From: an uncultured Clostridia bacterium
GTDB lineage: Bacteria > Bacillota > Clostridia > Oscillospirales > Ruminococcaceae
Direction: 5' to 3'
DNA: 6,307 bases
Assembly (NCBI GenBank): GCA_945931735.1
Contig: CAMEPN010000116.1
Coordinates: forward strand, 1 to 6,307
Below the pieces are notes generated by a model. It searched no databases. It worked only from the letters and a program-made list of their open reading frames with translations, and was not told the DNA's origin. The position numbers and the translations under genes are program-made. Shown here in pieces: positions 1 through 5,378 of this stretch (the stretch's first letter is position 1; each line of letters starts with the position of its first letter).

Positions 1-125
1 ATTGTTTCCGAGATAAACTCGGAAACCTCCGATACGGGGTCGGGTGAGGGAGCGTCGTTTTTTGAGCAGGCTGTTGTAAGAAACAGCATTGCTGCCGCGG
101 CAAGCAGGCAGATATATTTTTTCAT
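1..125 (-). CDS. N-terminal fragment of a putative lipoprotein (runs off left edge)
   Basis: Read on the minus strand from ATG at 125-123, the first 41 codons give a short basic start (MKKY), a hydrophobic stretch rich in Leu, Ala and Thr, and the lipobox-like run LTTAC followed by SKND. This is a typical type II signal peptide with lipidation expected at Cys19, so the mature protein should be anchored on the outer face of the cytoplasmic membrane. The segment after the cysteine is acidic and rich in Ser, Pro and Glu, as in the linkers of Gram-positive lipoproteins. A good Shine-Dalgarno (AAAGGAG, complement of 133-139) lies 7 nt upstream and supports this start. The functional domain is outside the window, so it cannot be assigned; a solute-binding protein or a small uncharacterised lipoprotein are both possible. 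Confidence 0.8.
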   Translation of the reverse strand, partial: MKKYICLLAAAAMLFLTTACSKNDAPSPDPVSEVSEFISET

Positions 126-164
126 TTAAATGCTCCTTTCATATGCTTTGGTGTCGCCGTATTT

Positions 165-193
165 ATAATAGCATTTTGCTCGCGCGTTGTCAA
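165..193 (-). promoter_or_regulatory. Leftward sigma-A-type promoter for the lipoprotein gene
   Basis: On the minus strand a perfect -35 box TTGACA (193-188) is followed by a 17-bp spacer and a -10-like TATTAT (170-165). An overlapping TATAAA (167-162) is an alternative -10 with a longer spacer. Transcription would start near 158, giving a leader of roughly 30 nt before the ATG at 125. The -35 box lies inside the first copy of the tandem duplication; the second copy also carries TTGACA (261-256) but has only TTACGG at the -10 position, so only the gene-proximal copy looks active. Confidence 0.6.
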
Positions 194-313
194 CCGTTTC
201 GGCTTTGGCAGGGTCAACGAGCCGCTTTCTGCCCGTAAACAAAATGCCCGCGCGTTGTCAACCGCTTTTGCTGCGTAAGGGTCAGCGCTCGTTTTTTCTG
301 CCCGCAAACAAAA
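181..313. repeat. Imperfect two-copy tandem duplication, period 68-69 bp
   Basis: Copy 1 spans 181-244 and copy 2 spans 249-313. Both begin with the identical 16-mer CGCGCGTTGTCAACCG (181-196 and 249-264), share AGGGTCA in the middle, and end with TTTCTGCCCG followed, after one variable base, by AAACAAAA. The interior has diverged and one indel shifts the period from 68 to 69. The repeat occupies the divergent intergenic region and supplies the -35 of the leftward promoter. No coding function is apparent. Confidence 0.8.
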
Positions 314-328
314 TTTTCCTCGGTGGGG

Positions 329-357
329 TTGAAAAATCAAATAAAATATAGTATAAT
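329..357 (+). promoter_or_regulatory. Sigma-A promoter of the EAL-HDOD gene (and probably downstream genes)
   Basis: TTGAAA (329-334), a 17-bp spacer and a perfect TATAAT (352-357) form a strong vegetative promoter. The predicted start is near 364, giving a leader of about 32 nt before the ATG at 396. The region around it is very AT-rich. No operator palindrome is obvious. Confidence 0.8.
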
Positions 358-379
358 AAGATTAAGTATAAGTGCAAAC

Positions 380-389
380 AGGGGGCGAG
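380..389 (+). promoter_or_regulatory. Ribosome binding site fixing the EAL-HDOD start at 396
   Basis: The purine run AGGGGG (380-385), extending into GCGAG, lies 10 nt (6 nt counted from GCGAG) before ATG 396. An in-frame GTG at 372 would add 8 residues but has no Shine-Dalgarno and sits only a few bases after the predicted transcription start. ATG 396 gives MDVYMARQPIFD, the usual beginning of this family. Confidence 0.65.
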
Positions 390-395
390 CCGCAA

Positions 396-1610
396 ATGGA
401 TGTTTATATGGCAAGACAGCCGATATTCGACACGGAAAACAACGTGTACGCATATGAGCTTCTGTACCGCAGCAATGGTCAGCAGAACAGCTATAACGGC
501 ACGAACGGGGACGAGTCCACCGCAGATGTCGTGACGAACGCGTTCTTCGGACTTGATGTCCGCGAAATTATCGGCAGCAGCAGGGCGTTTATCAATTTCA
601 CGGGAAATCTCCTAAAGCGCGGTATACCTAAGATGATATCACCCGATATCCTTGTCGTCGAGGTGCTGGAAAACCAGATGATGGATCAGGACACTATCGA
701 CGCCTGCCGTGAACTGAAAGAGCGGGGCTATACCCTCGCGCTGGACGATTTTGAGTACGACAACAGTTACAGCGAGCTTTTCCAGCTCGGGGATATCGTC
801 AAGATCGACTTCCGCACGCCGCAGCGCTCTATCGAGGAAACGGCGTATGTCTGCCGCTACTGCAACAAAATAATGCTTGCGGAGAAGATAGAGAACCAGA
901 GCGAGTACGAATATGCGAAGCGCCTCGGCTGCACCTTTACGCAGGGGTATTATTTCGCAAAGCCTACCCTTATGTCAAAAAACAGCATTGCGCCGCTGCC
1001 GATGAACTTCATGCAGATAATGCAGCTCGTTTCTTCTCCCGAGCCGGAGATAAGCGACATCGTGGAGGTCATTTCCCGCGACACGGCAATGTGCCAGCGG
1101 CTTTTAAGGCTTATTAATTCCGTTTATTTCGGGGTCAGGAACAGGGTCAGCACGATAAGTCAGGCGCTCGTTATCCTCGGACTGGATTATCTCCGCGAGT
1201 GGGTGTACCTCATGGGTATGCAGAGAGTGACAAGAAACGATAATGTCGAGCTTATGCGGCTTTCGGTGCTTACCGCGAAGTTCTGCAAGCGGCTCGCGAT
1301 GCTTATTCCCGACGCCGCGCGCGAGAGCGACTCCTATTACCTCATGGGCCTGCTCTCCATGGTGGTATACGGCGGGGAAAGGGCGCTTGCGCAGGCGCTT
1401 GACGAGTTCCCGCTGACGCAGAACATCAAGAACGGTCTGCTCCGCAGGGGCGGAATATACAGCGATGTCTTTGAAATGTCGGATTTCTTTATCCGCGGCA
1501 AATGGGATAAGTTCGACGAGATCGCAGAGCGCTATTCGCTCGACAAGGCGGCGGTATCCGACGCGTTCCTTGCCTGCGTAAGAGAGAGCGAGCGCATGAA
1601 GATGCTTTGA
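396..1610 (+). CDS. EAL-HDOD signalling protein (YuxH/CdgJ-like, COG3434 type)
   Basis: A 404-aa cytoplasmic protein with no signal peptide or membrane segment. An N-terminal EAL-type domain (about residues 2-195) precedes an HDOD domain (about 204-395), the usual architecture and length of the YuxH/CdgJ family. EAL positions visible are E21 (in ELL rather than EAL), N67, E89 with E92, D117-D118, K136, E163 and Q183 in QGYYF. All the usual metal- and substrate-binding positions therefore seem present. However, loop 6, normally DDFGTG, reads DDFEYDNSY, which is expected to weaken or abolish cyclic-di-GMP hydrolysis. The HDOD part contains the typical run AMCQRLLRLINSVYFG (231-246). Family members regulate motility, adhesion or c-di-GMP levels, and some act without catalysis. 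It is the first gene after the promoter at 329-357; no terminator follows it, so cotranscription with the next gene is possible. The family call is firm; activity is not. Confidence 0.93.
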   Translation: MDVYMARQPIFDTENNVYAYELLYRSNGQQNSYNGTNGDESTADVVTNAFFGLDVREIIGSSRAFINFTGNLLKRGIPKMISPDILVVEVLENQMMDQDTIDACRELKERGYTLALDDFEYDNSYSELFQLGDIVKIDFRTPQRSIEETAYVCRYCNKIMLAEKIENQSEYEYAKRLGCTFTQGYYFAKPTLMSKNSIAPLPMNFMQIMQLVSSPEPEISDIVEVISRDTAMCQRLLRLINSVYFGVRNRVSTISQALVILGLDYLREWVYLMGMQRVTRNDNVELMRLSVLTAKFCKRLAMLIPDAARESDSYYLMGLLSMVVYGGERALAQALDEFPLTQNIKNGLLRRGGIYSDVFEMSDFFIRGKWDKFDEIAERYSLDKAAVSDAFLACVRESERMKML

Positions 1611-1620
1611 TTGCGGCGGC

Positions 1621-1742
1621 AGGGTCAGACAGGCTTTGGCGGGTCACATTGGCGGGAACGTCGGGTCACGTTGGGAACAACAGGCTTCGGCGGGAACAAC
1701 GGTTCGAGTCGGTCAAACGCGGGACGGCACTGACGGCGGGAA
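1621..1742. repeat. Degenerate short-repeat spacer (GGGTCA / GGCGGGAA motifs)
   Basis: This G-rich spacer between the EAL-HDOD and FkbM genes is built from recurring short words. GGGTCA occurs at 1622, 1641 and 1663. GGCGGGAA occurs at 1651, 1689 and 1735. A longer unit, CAGGCTTTGGCGGG (1630-1643), returns with one change at 1681-1694, a period of 51 bp. The same GGGTCA core is in both copies of the duplication at 181-313, which also has GGCTTTGGCAGGGTCA (201-216). No terminator, promoter or ORF with a credible start is seen here. Confidence 0.6.
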
Positions 1743-1758
1743 ACAGCGAGGAAGATAA

Positions 1759-2853
1759 ATGGCTTTTTTTGCGGACGAGATAGAAAGCTGCCTTTGGGAA
1801 TACCTCGGCGGCACTGATAAAAAGATCATTCTTTACGGAATGGGCGACGGCGCGGAGAAAATAAAGTCCGTTCTCGACGGGCTTGGGATACCCGTCGCGG
1901 ATATAATGGCGAGCGACGAGTTCGTGCGCGGTCACAGCTTTCTCGGATACCGCGTGAAGAAGCTTTCCGAGATAGAGGAGCTTTACGGCGACGACTTCAT
2001 TATCCTCGTGTGCTTCGGCTCGCAGCTCCCCGATGTTATGGAGCATATACGCGGCATCGCGCGGCGTCATGAGCTTTATGCGCCGAATGTCCCCGTGGTG
2101 GGCGATGGGCTTTTCGACCTTGAATATCTTCGGGAACACCGCGGCGAGCTGGAGCAGGCTTACAGGCTGCTCGCGGACGACAGGTCACGGGAGGTCTTTG
2201 AGAACATTATCCGCTACAAGCTGAGCGGCAGGCTGGAATATCTCGAGGCGGCGGAGTCGCCCGCGGAGGAGAAGTTCGACCTGCTCGGTATCGGCGCGGA
2301 GGAGATATACGTCGACCTCGGCGCTTACAACGGCGATACGCTTGTCGAGCTGCTGAACGAAACGGATATGCAGTTTAAGAAGCTGTATGCTATGGAGCCG
2401 GACGTCAAGAATTACCGAAAGCTGAAAAGGCGGCTGTACATGATAGGCTCCGACCTGCTCGAGGCGTACAACTGCGGCGCGTGGGACGAGGACACCTCGG
2501 TCACGTTCAGCCTTCGCGCGGGGCGCAGCAGCAAGGCTGTCCCCACGGACGGAAGCCCGCTTAACCCCGCGAGATTCCGCGAGGTAAAGATGATGAAAAC
2601 GGACACTATGCTGCGCGGCGGCGACGCTACCTATATAAAATACGACGTTGAGGGCAGCGAGGAGCGCGCCCTGCTTGGCTCGGCGGAAACTATCGCGCGG
2701 TGCAGACCGAAGCTGAATGTCGCGGTGTATCACAGAAACGAGGATATGTTCGCGCTTCCGCTGCTGATAAACAAGCTGAACAAAAAGTACAGGATATACC
2801 TGCGGCACCACCCGTATATCCCCGACTGGGACACTAATCTTTACTGCGTTTAA
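1759..2853 (+). CDS. FkbM-family SAM-dependent methyltransferase with N-terminal Rossmann-like domain
   Basis: A 364-aa soluble protein. The C-terminal half is a class I SAM-dependent methyltransferase of the FkbM type. Motif I reads YVDLGAYNGDT (184-194), an acidic residue at the end of the next strand is E213 in AMEPD, and the family signature KYDVEGSE is at 294-301, followed by ALLGSAETI. It ends with the RHHPYIPDWDTNLYCV block common in Clostridia homologues. FkbM enzymes usually O-methylate sugars or natural-product hydroxyls; the substrate here is unknown. The first ~120 residues form a separate alpha/beta region beginning KKIILYGMGDGAEKI (21-35), resembling a nucleotide- or sugar-nucleotide-binding Rossmann fold. 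The start is secure: an in-frame TAA directly precedes the ATG, and GAGGA lies 6 nt upstream. The next gene starts 9 nt after the stop, so the two are surely cotranscribed. A role in glycan or surface-polymer modification is inference. Confidence 0.9.
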   Translation: MAFFADEIESCLWEYLGGTDKKIILYGMGDGAEKIKSVLDGLGIPVADIMASDEFVRGHSFLGYRVKKLSEIEELYGDDFIILVCFGSQLPDVMEHIRGIARRHELYAPNVPVVGDGLFDLEYLREHRGELEQAYRLLADDRSREVFENIIRYKLSGRLEYLEAAESPAEEKFDLLGIGAEEIYVDLGAYNGDTLVELLNETDMQFKKLYAMEPDVKNYRKLKRRLYMIGSDLLEAYNCGAWDEDTSVTFSLRAGRSSKAVPTDGSPLNPARFREVKMMKTDTMLRGGDATYIKYDVEGSEERALLGSAETIARCRPKLNVAVYHRNEDMFALPLLINKLNKKYRIYLRHHPYIPDWDTNLYCV

Positions 2854-2862
2854 GGAGCGGCT

Positions 2863-3633
2863 ATGAAATTTGTTGTCGGAATAATTCTTGTAGCGCTGCT
2901 TATCGGCGCGCTGGCGGCGTATCTGATACTAATGCTTAACGCGCACGATATGGTTTTCTGCGGGGACATCAAGGCGGACACAGGCTCCGGCGCGGCTGTT
3001 ACGCGGGTATACACTACCGACCTGAGCGCGGACGAAACGCTGTCGGAAATAGTGCTCGCGATGAGCAATTCGGACAGCGCGACGGTGTCGGAGGAGGAAC
3101 TGACGCAGATACTCGCGACATATCAGAACATAATTTACGCGCCCGTTTTCATGGTGAAGCTGGAGCAGGCGGACGTCAACACGTTTGTGCTTTCGGGCAG
3201 CGTTTACAACGGGCTTGACGAGAACGGTGAGCCTGTTTCGGCGGACTATCGCTATAAAAACCTCGGGCTGACGCTCGGCGTGGCGAACGGGAACGTGCTT
3301 GCGGCGCAGAATGTTTATCCCGCCTCGGAGAGCGGCGAGGAGGCGTTTGTCGAGCGTGAGAAGGTCGTTGACCCGATAATCACGGACGAGGGCAAGGCTG
3401 CTTCGTTTGCTTTCAGGGACTGCGACAGCTTCCGCGTCGTGTTCACGCAGACGGGAGAGCTTCCCGCGGCGGTAACGCTGGCGTACACCTATGATGTTGA
3501 CGCGGCGAGCATTATGGACTTCACGGGCGTTAATGACGCGGTTTTCGGCATGACGGTGACGGTCGCTTATGACGAGTACGGAGCGCTTGACCCCGAGGTA
3601 AAGATAGAACGTATACGCGTTGCGGAGGAATAA
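2863..3633 (+). CDS. Membrane-anchored extracytoplasmic protein of unknown function
   Basis: I do not recognise a family. The 256-aa product has one strongly hydrophobic N-terminal segment (about residues 4-26) after a single Lys, which looks like an uncleaved signal anchor. The remainder would then lie outside the membrane. That part is acidic, mostly beta-like, with alternating hydrophobic and polar residues, a short helical acidic stretch near 75-90, and only two cysteines (C33 and C187) that could form a disulfide. There is no lipobox: C33 is too far from the hydrophobic core start. The Shine-Dalgarno AAGGAG (2852-2857) overlaps the stop codon of the FkbM gene and lies 5 nt before the ATG, showing tight translational linkage. 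A hairpin terminator follows, so it is the last gene of the unit. It could be a cell-envelope protein working with the methyltransferase, but nothing in the sequence proves this. Confidence 0.8.
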   Translation: MKFVVGIILVALLIGALAAYLILMLNAHDMVFCGDIKADTGSGAAVTRVYTTDLSADETLSEIVLAMSNSDSATVSEEELTQILATYQNIIYAPVFMVKLEQADVNTFVLSGSVYNGLDENGEPVSADYRYKNLGLTLGVANGNVLAAQNVYPASESGEEAFVEREKVVDPIITDEGKAASFAFRDCDSFRVVFTQTGELPAAVTLAYTYDVDAASIMDFTGVNDAVFGMTVTVAYDEYGALDPEVKIERIRVAEE

Positions 3634-3644
3634 GGCGCGGCGCT

Positions 3645-3660
3645 TTGCCTTAAGGCAACA
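3645..3660. repeat. TTAA-centred palindrome matching the end of the foldback element
   Basis: TTGCCTTAAGGCAA (3645-3658) is a perfect 14-bp palindrome centred on TTAA. Its right half, TTAAGGCAACA (3650-3660), is identical to the first 11 bases of the terminal inverted repeat of the element at 5379-5556. It could be a relic of two fused element ends, an insertion footprint, or a coincidence. It has no loop, so it is not part of the adjacent terminator hairpin. Confidence 0.45.
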
Positions 3661-3664
3661 TTTT

Positions 3665-3695
3665 ATCGCGGGCAGCTTGTCCGCGATTTTGTTTT
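3665..3695 (+). terminator. Rho-independent terminator after the three-gene unit
   Basis: ATCGCGGGCA (3665-3674) pairs with TGTCCGCGAT (3678-3687) across a 3-nt GCT loop, a 10-bp stem with one G-U wobble. It is followed by TTTTGTTTT. It lies 31 nt after the stop at 3633 and separates this unit from the solute-binding protein gene. Confidence 0.85.
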
Positions 3696-3749
3696 ATTTA
3701 CAAAATTTATCATGCAGAATAAAAGGGGTGTTTTTTGCATTCTCTGCTA

Positions 3750-3778
3750 TTGACTTTTTTTAGTGAATAAGTTATAAT
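3750..3778 (+). promoter_or_regulatory. Sigma-A promoter of the solute-binding protein gene
   Basis: TTGACT (3750-3755), a 17-bp spacer and perfect TATAAT (3773-3778) form a strong promoter. Start is predicted near 3785, giving a leader of about 59 nt. Upstream, ATGCA (3712-3716) and TGCAT (3736-3740) form a widely spaced weak dyad that could be a regulator site, but it is not convincing alone. Confidence 0.85.
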
Positions 3779-3843
3779 AATAATTAAAGTCGGCATAATC
3801 CGTTACTGCCAACTATCTCAAAACGCGAAAGGAGTTTCACCAA

Positions 3844-5253
3844 ATGTCTTTTTCAAAAGGAAAAGCCGCTGTCAGCGCGCTCCTCTGCGCAGGAATGGTA
3901 CTCAGCATGACTGCCTGCGACGAGTCTGCGCCCGTTACTTCCGGCAATTCAACTTCGCCTCAGAATACCACCTCTGCCACCACAACTACAAATACCCTCG
4001 ACGACGATATCAACAATCCCGTCGATATCGACCAGTTCGTTGACAACACCAAGACGCTTGACAACCCGAACCTTGTTTATTTCAGCCACTACGACGCGCG
4101 CGTCGCAGGCGATATCAAGCCGGGCGTTAAGCTGTTCGAGGAAACCTACGGCGGTCAGATAGACTATGTAAACGTTGCATGGAGCGAACGCTTCGACAAG
4201 CTCCAGACGCTTATTTCCAGCGATGAATCGCCCGACCTCGTTGATAAGGAGGACGCTTCTTTCCCCAGCCTTATGGCTAAGAATGTTTACGAGGACCTTA
4301 CTAATTACATAGACCTCTCCCAGCCGCAGTGGGCGGGCATAGAAACGCTCGTTGACAATTACGAATGGAATGGCAAGCACTATTACTACCCCTTCACCGT
4401 AAACGCTCTTCCGAGTGTACTTATTTACAACAAAACAATATTCGACAAGTACAGCCTTGACAACCCCAAGGACCTTTACGACAACGGCGAATGGACATGG
4501 GATACCTTTAAGTCCATAATGCAGAAGTTCGTCGAGGTCAACCCCGACGCGCTCGGCGGAATTTACGGTCTGCTCGGCAGCAATATCATCATCACCACCG
4601 GCACGCCCCTTATCGGCGCGGAAAACGGAAACATCGTCAATAATCTGAACGACCCCAATGTTGAGCGCGCCTGCCAGTTCCTTGAGGACCTGCGCAGAGA
4701 GCAGCTCGCGGTGCGCGGCGAGGGTATGTGGAGCAACGAAACGGCTCCTCTTACAAAGGGTCAGACAGCGTTCCTCGGCGTCGGTCAGTGGAAAATAACC
4801 GACTACTGCAAGCAGACGCTTAAGACGGGCGACGAGTACGGCTTCGTTCCTTATCCCAGAGATCCCTCCGCGGATAAGTATTACTATGGCTCCACCAACT
4901 TCGGCTACATGGTGCCCAAGGGCTCGAAGAATGTTGAGGGCGCGGCGGCGTTCATCAATATAATGCGCCAGTGCAACACCGACCCCGAGCTTCAGGCAGT
5001 TGTCAAGGAAAGCATCATGAACGACAAGAAGTATTCCGAGGAGCAGTACGAGTTCCTTACTTCTTTCGAGAACATTGAGAATTATGATATGGTGATCGAT
5101 ATCTACGGCGGCTTCGGCACCGATTTCAGCGACCTTATCGACACTCTTATGGTCAACCTTGCGTTCGAGCAGGGCGAGGAACAGAAGAGCTGGACGCAGA
5201 TCAGAGGCGAATACGGCGCAGTAATTGAGGCTACACTCAACGAATATCAATAA
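3844..5253 (+). CDS. Extracellular solute-binding lipoprotein (family 1, sugar-type ABC transporter)
   Basis: A 469-aa secreted lipoprotein, normal length for family 1 carbohydrate-binding proteins. A basic start is followed by a hydrophobic stretch and the lipobox LSMTAC, so lipidation is expected at C25. Residues 26-52 are a Ser/Thr/Asn-rich linker that holds the binding domain away from the membrane. The domain carries family hallmarks: PDLVDKEDASFPSL (130-143), ALPSVLIYNKTIFDKY (188-203), then GEWTWDTF (215-222), GQTAFLGVGQW (306-316) and GSTNFGYMVPKGSKN (349-363). Many aromatic residues suit sugar stacking. The ligand cannot be told from sequence; sugars or oligosaccharides are most likely. 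The Shine-Dalgarno AAAGGAG (3828-3834) is 9 nt before the ATG. It has its own promoter and terminator and no adjacent permease or ATPase gene, so it must use a transporter encoded elsewhere or act as a stand-alone binding or sensing protein. Confidence 0.93.
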   Translation: MSFSKGKAAVSALLCAGMVLSMTACDESAPVTSGNSTSPQNTTSATTTTNTLDDDINNPVDIDQFVDNTKTLDNPNLVYFSHYDARVAGDIKPGVKLFEETYGGQIDYVNVAWSERFDKLQTLISSDESPDLVDKEDASFPSLMAKNVYEDLTNYIDLSQPQWAGIETLVDNYEWNGKHYYYPFTVNALPSVLIYNKTIFDKYSLDNPKDLYDNGEWTWDTFKSIMQKFVEVNPDALGGIYGLLGSNIIITTGTPLIGAENGNIVNNLNDPNVERACQFLEDLRREQLAVRGEGMWSNETAPLTKGQTAFLGVGQWKITDYCKQTLKTGDEYGFVPYPRDPSADKYYYGSTNFGYMVPKGSKNVEGAAAFINIMRQCNTDPELQAVVKESIMNDKKYSEEQYEFLTSFENIENYDMVIDIYGGFGTDFSDLIDTLMVNLAFEQGEEQKSWTQIRGEYGAVIEATLNEYQ

Positions 5254-5262
5254 ATTTTTTTC

Positions 5263-5288
5263 GGGGGAGGAAACTCCCCCATTTTTTT
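5263..5288 (+). terminator. Rho-independent terminator of the solute-binding protein gene
   Basis: GGGGGAG (5263-5269) and CTCCCCC (5274-5280) form a perfect 7-bp G/C-rich stem closed by a GAAA tetraloop, followed by one A and seven T residues. It begins 10 nt after the stop codon. The preceding T-run (5255-5261) does not give a matching A-rich structure for strong leftward termination. Confidence 0.92.
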
Positions 5289-5309
5289 GAGATTTTTCTG
5301 TTGAAATCG

Positions 5310-5338
5310 TTGAAAAATTTTCGCCTTTGTGTTATAAT
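5310..5338 (+). promoter_or_regulatory. Sigma-A promoter of nrdR
   Basis: TTGAAA (5310-5315), a 17-bp spacer and perfect TATAAT (5333-5338). Start is predicted near 5345, about 230 nt before the nrdR ATG. Most of that leader is the foldback element at 5379-5556; without it the leader would be around 60 nt. A near-match to the catabolite-response (cre) consensus, TGAAATCGTTGAAA (5302-5315), overlaps the -35 with one mismatch. No convincing NrdR-box pair is seen. Confidence 0.75.
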
Positions 5339-5378
5339 ATTAAACATAGATAAGACCCTGTGGTCAACGGAAAATATA

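Noticed and set aside
181..313. CRISPR array
   Set aside because: Only two diverged copies with conserved blocks spread throughout, not identical repeats separated by unique spacers, and no cas genes.
372..395. GTG at 372 as the start of the EAL-HDOD gene
   Set aside because: There is no Shine-Dalgarno before it, it lies within about 8 nt of the predicted transcription start, and the family begins at the MDVYMARQPIF methionine encoded at 396.
1666..2139. Minus-strand frame over the spacer and the start of the FkbM gene
   Set aside because: No domain, no supported start and no promoter; it is a composition shadow of the FkbM coding sequence.
3712..3740. ATGCA / TGCAT dyad upstream of the solute-binding protein promoter
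   Set aside because: Arms of only 5 bp separated by 19 bp in AT-rich DNA are expected by chance; not listed as a separate site.
3949..5250. A 433-codon open frame antisense to the solute-binding protein gene
   Set aside because: It mirrors the real gene nearly end to end, has no signal peptide or recognisable domain, and its openness follows from the codon composition of the sense gene, which has promoter, Shine-Dalgarno, lipobox and terminator.
5339..5378. NrdR boxes or a riboswitch between the nrdR promoter and the foldback element
   Set aside because: Only a short GACC/GGTC hairpin (5354-5365) is visible; no pair of NrdR-box-like palindromes and no recognisable riboswitch core.
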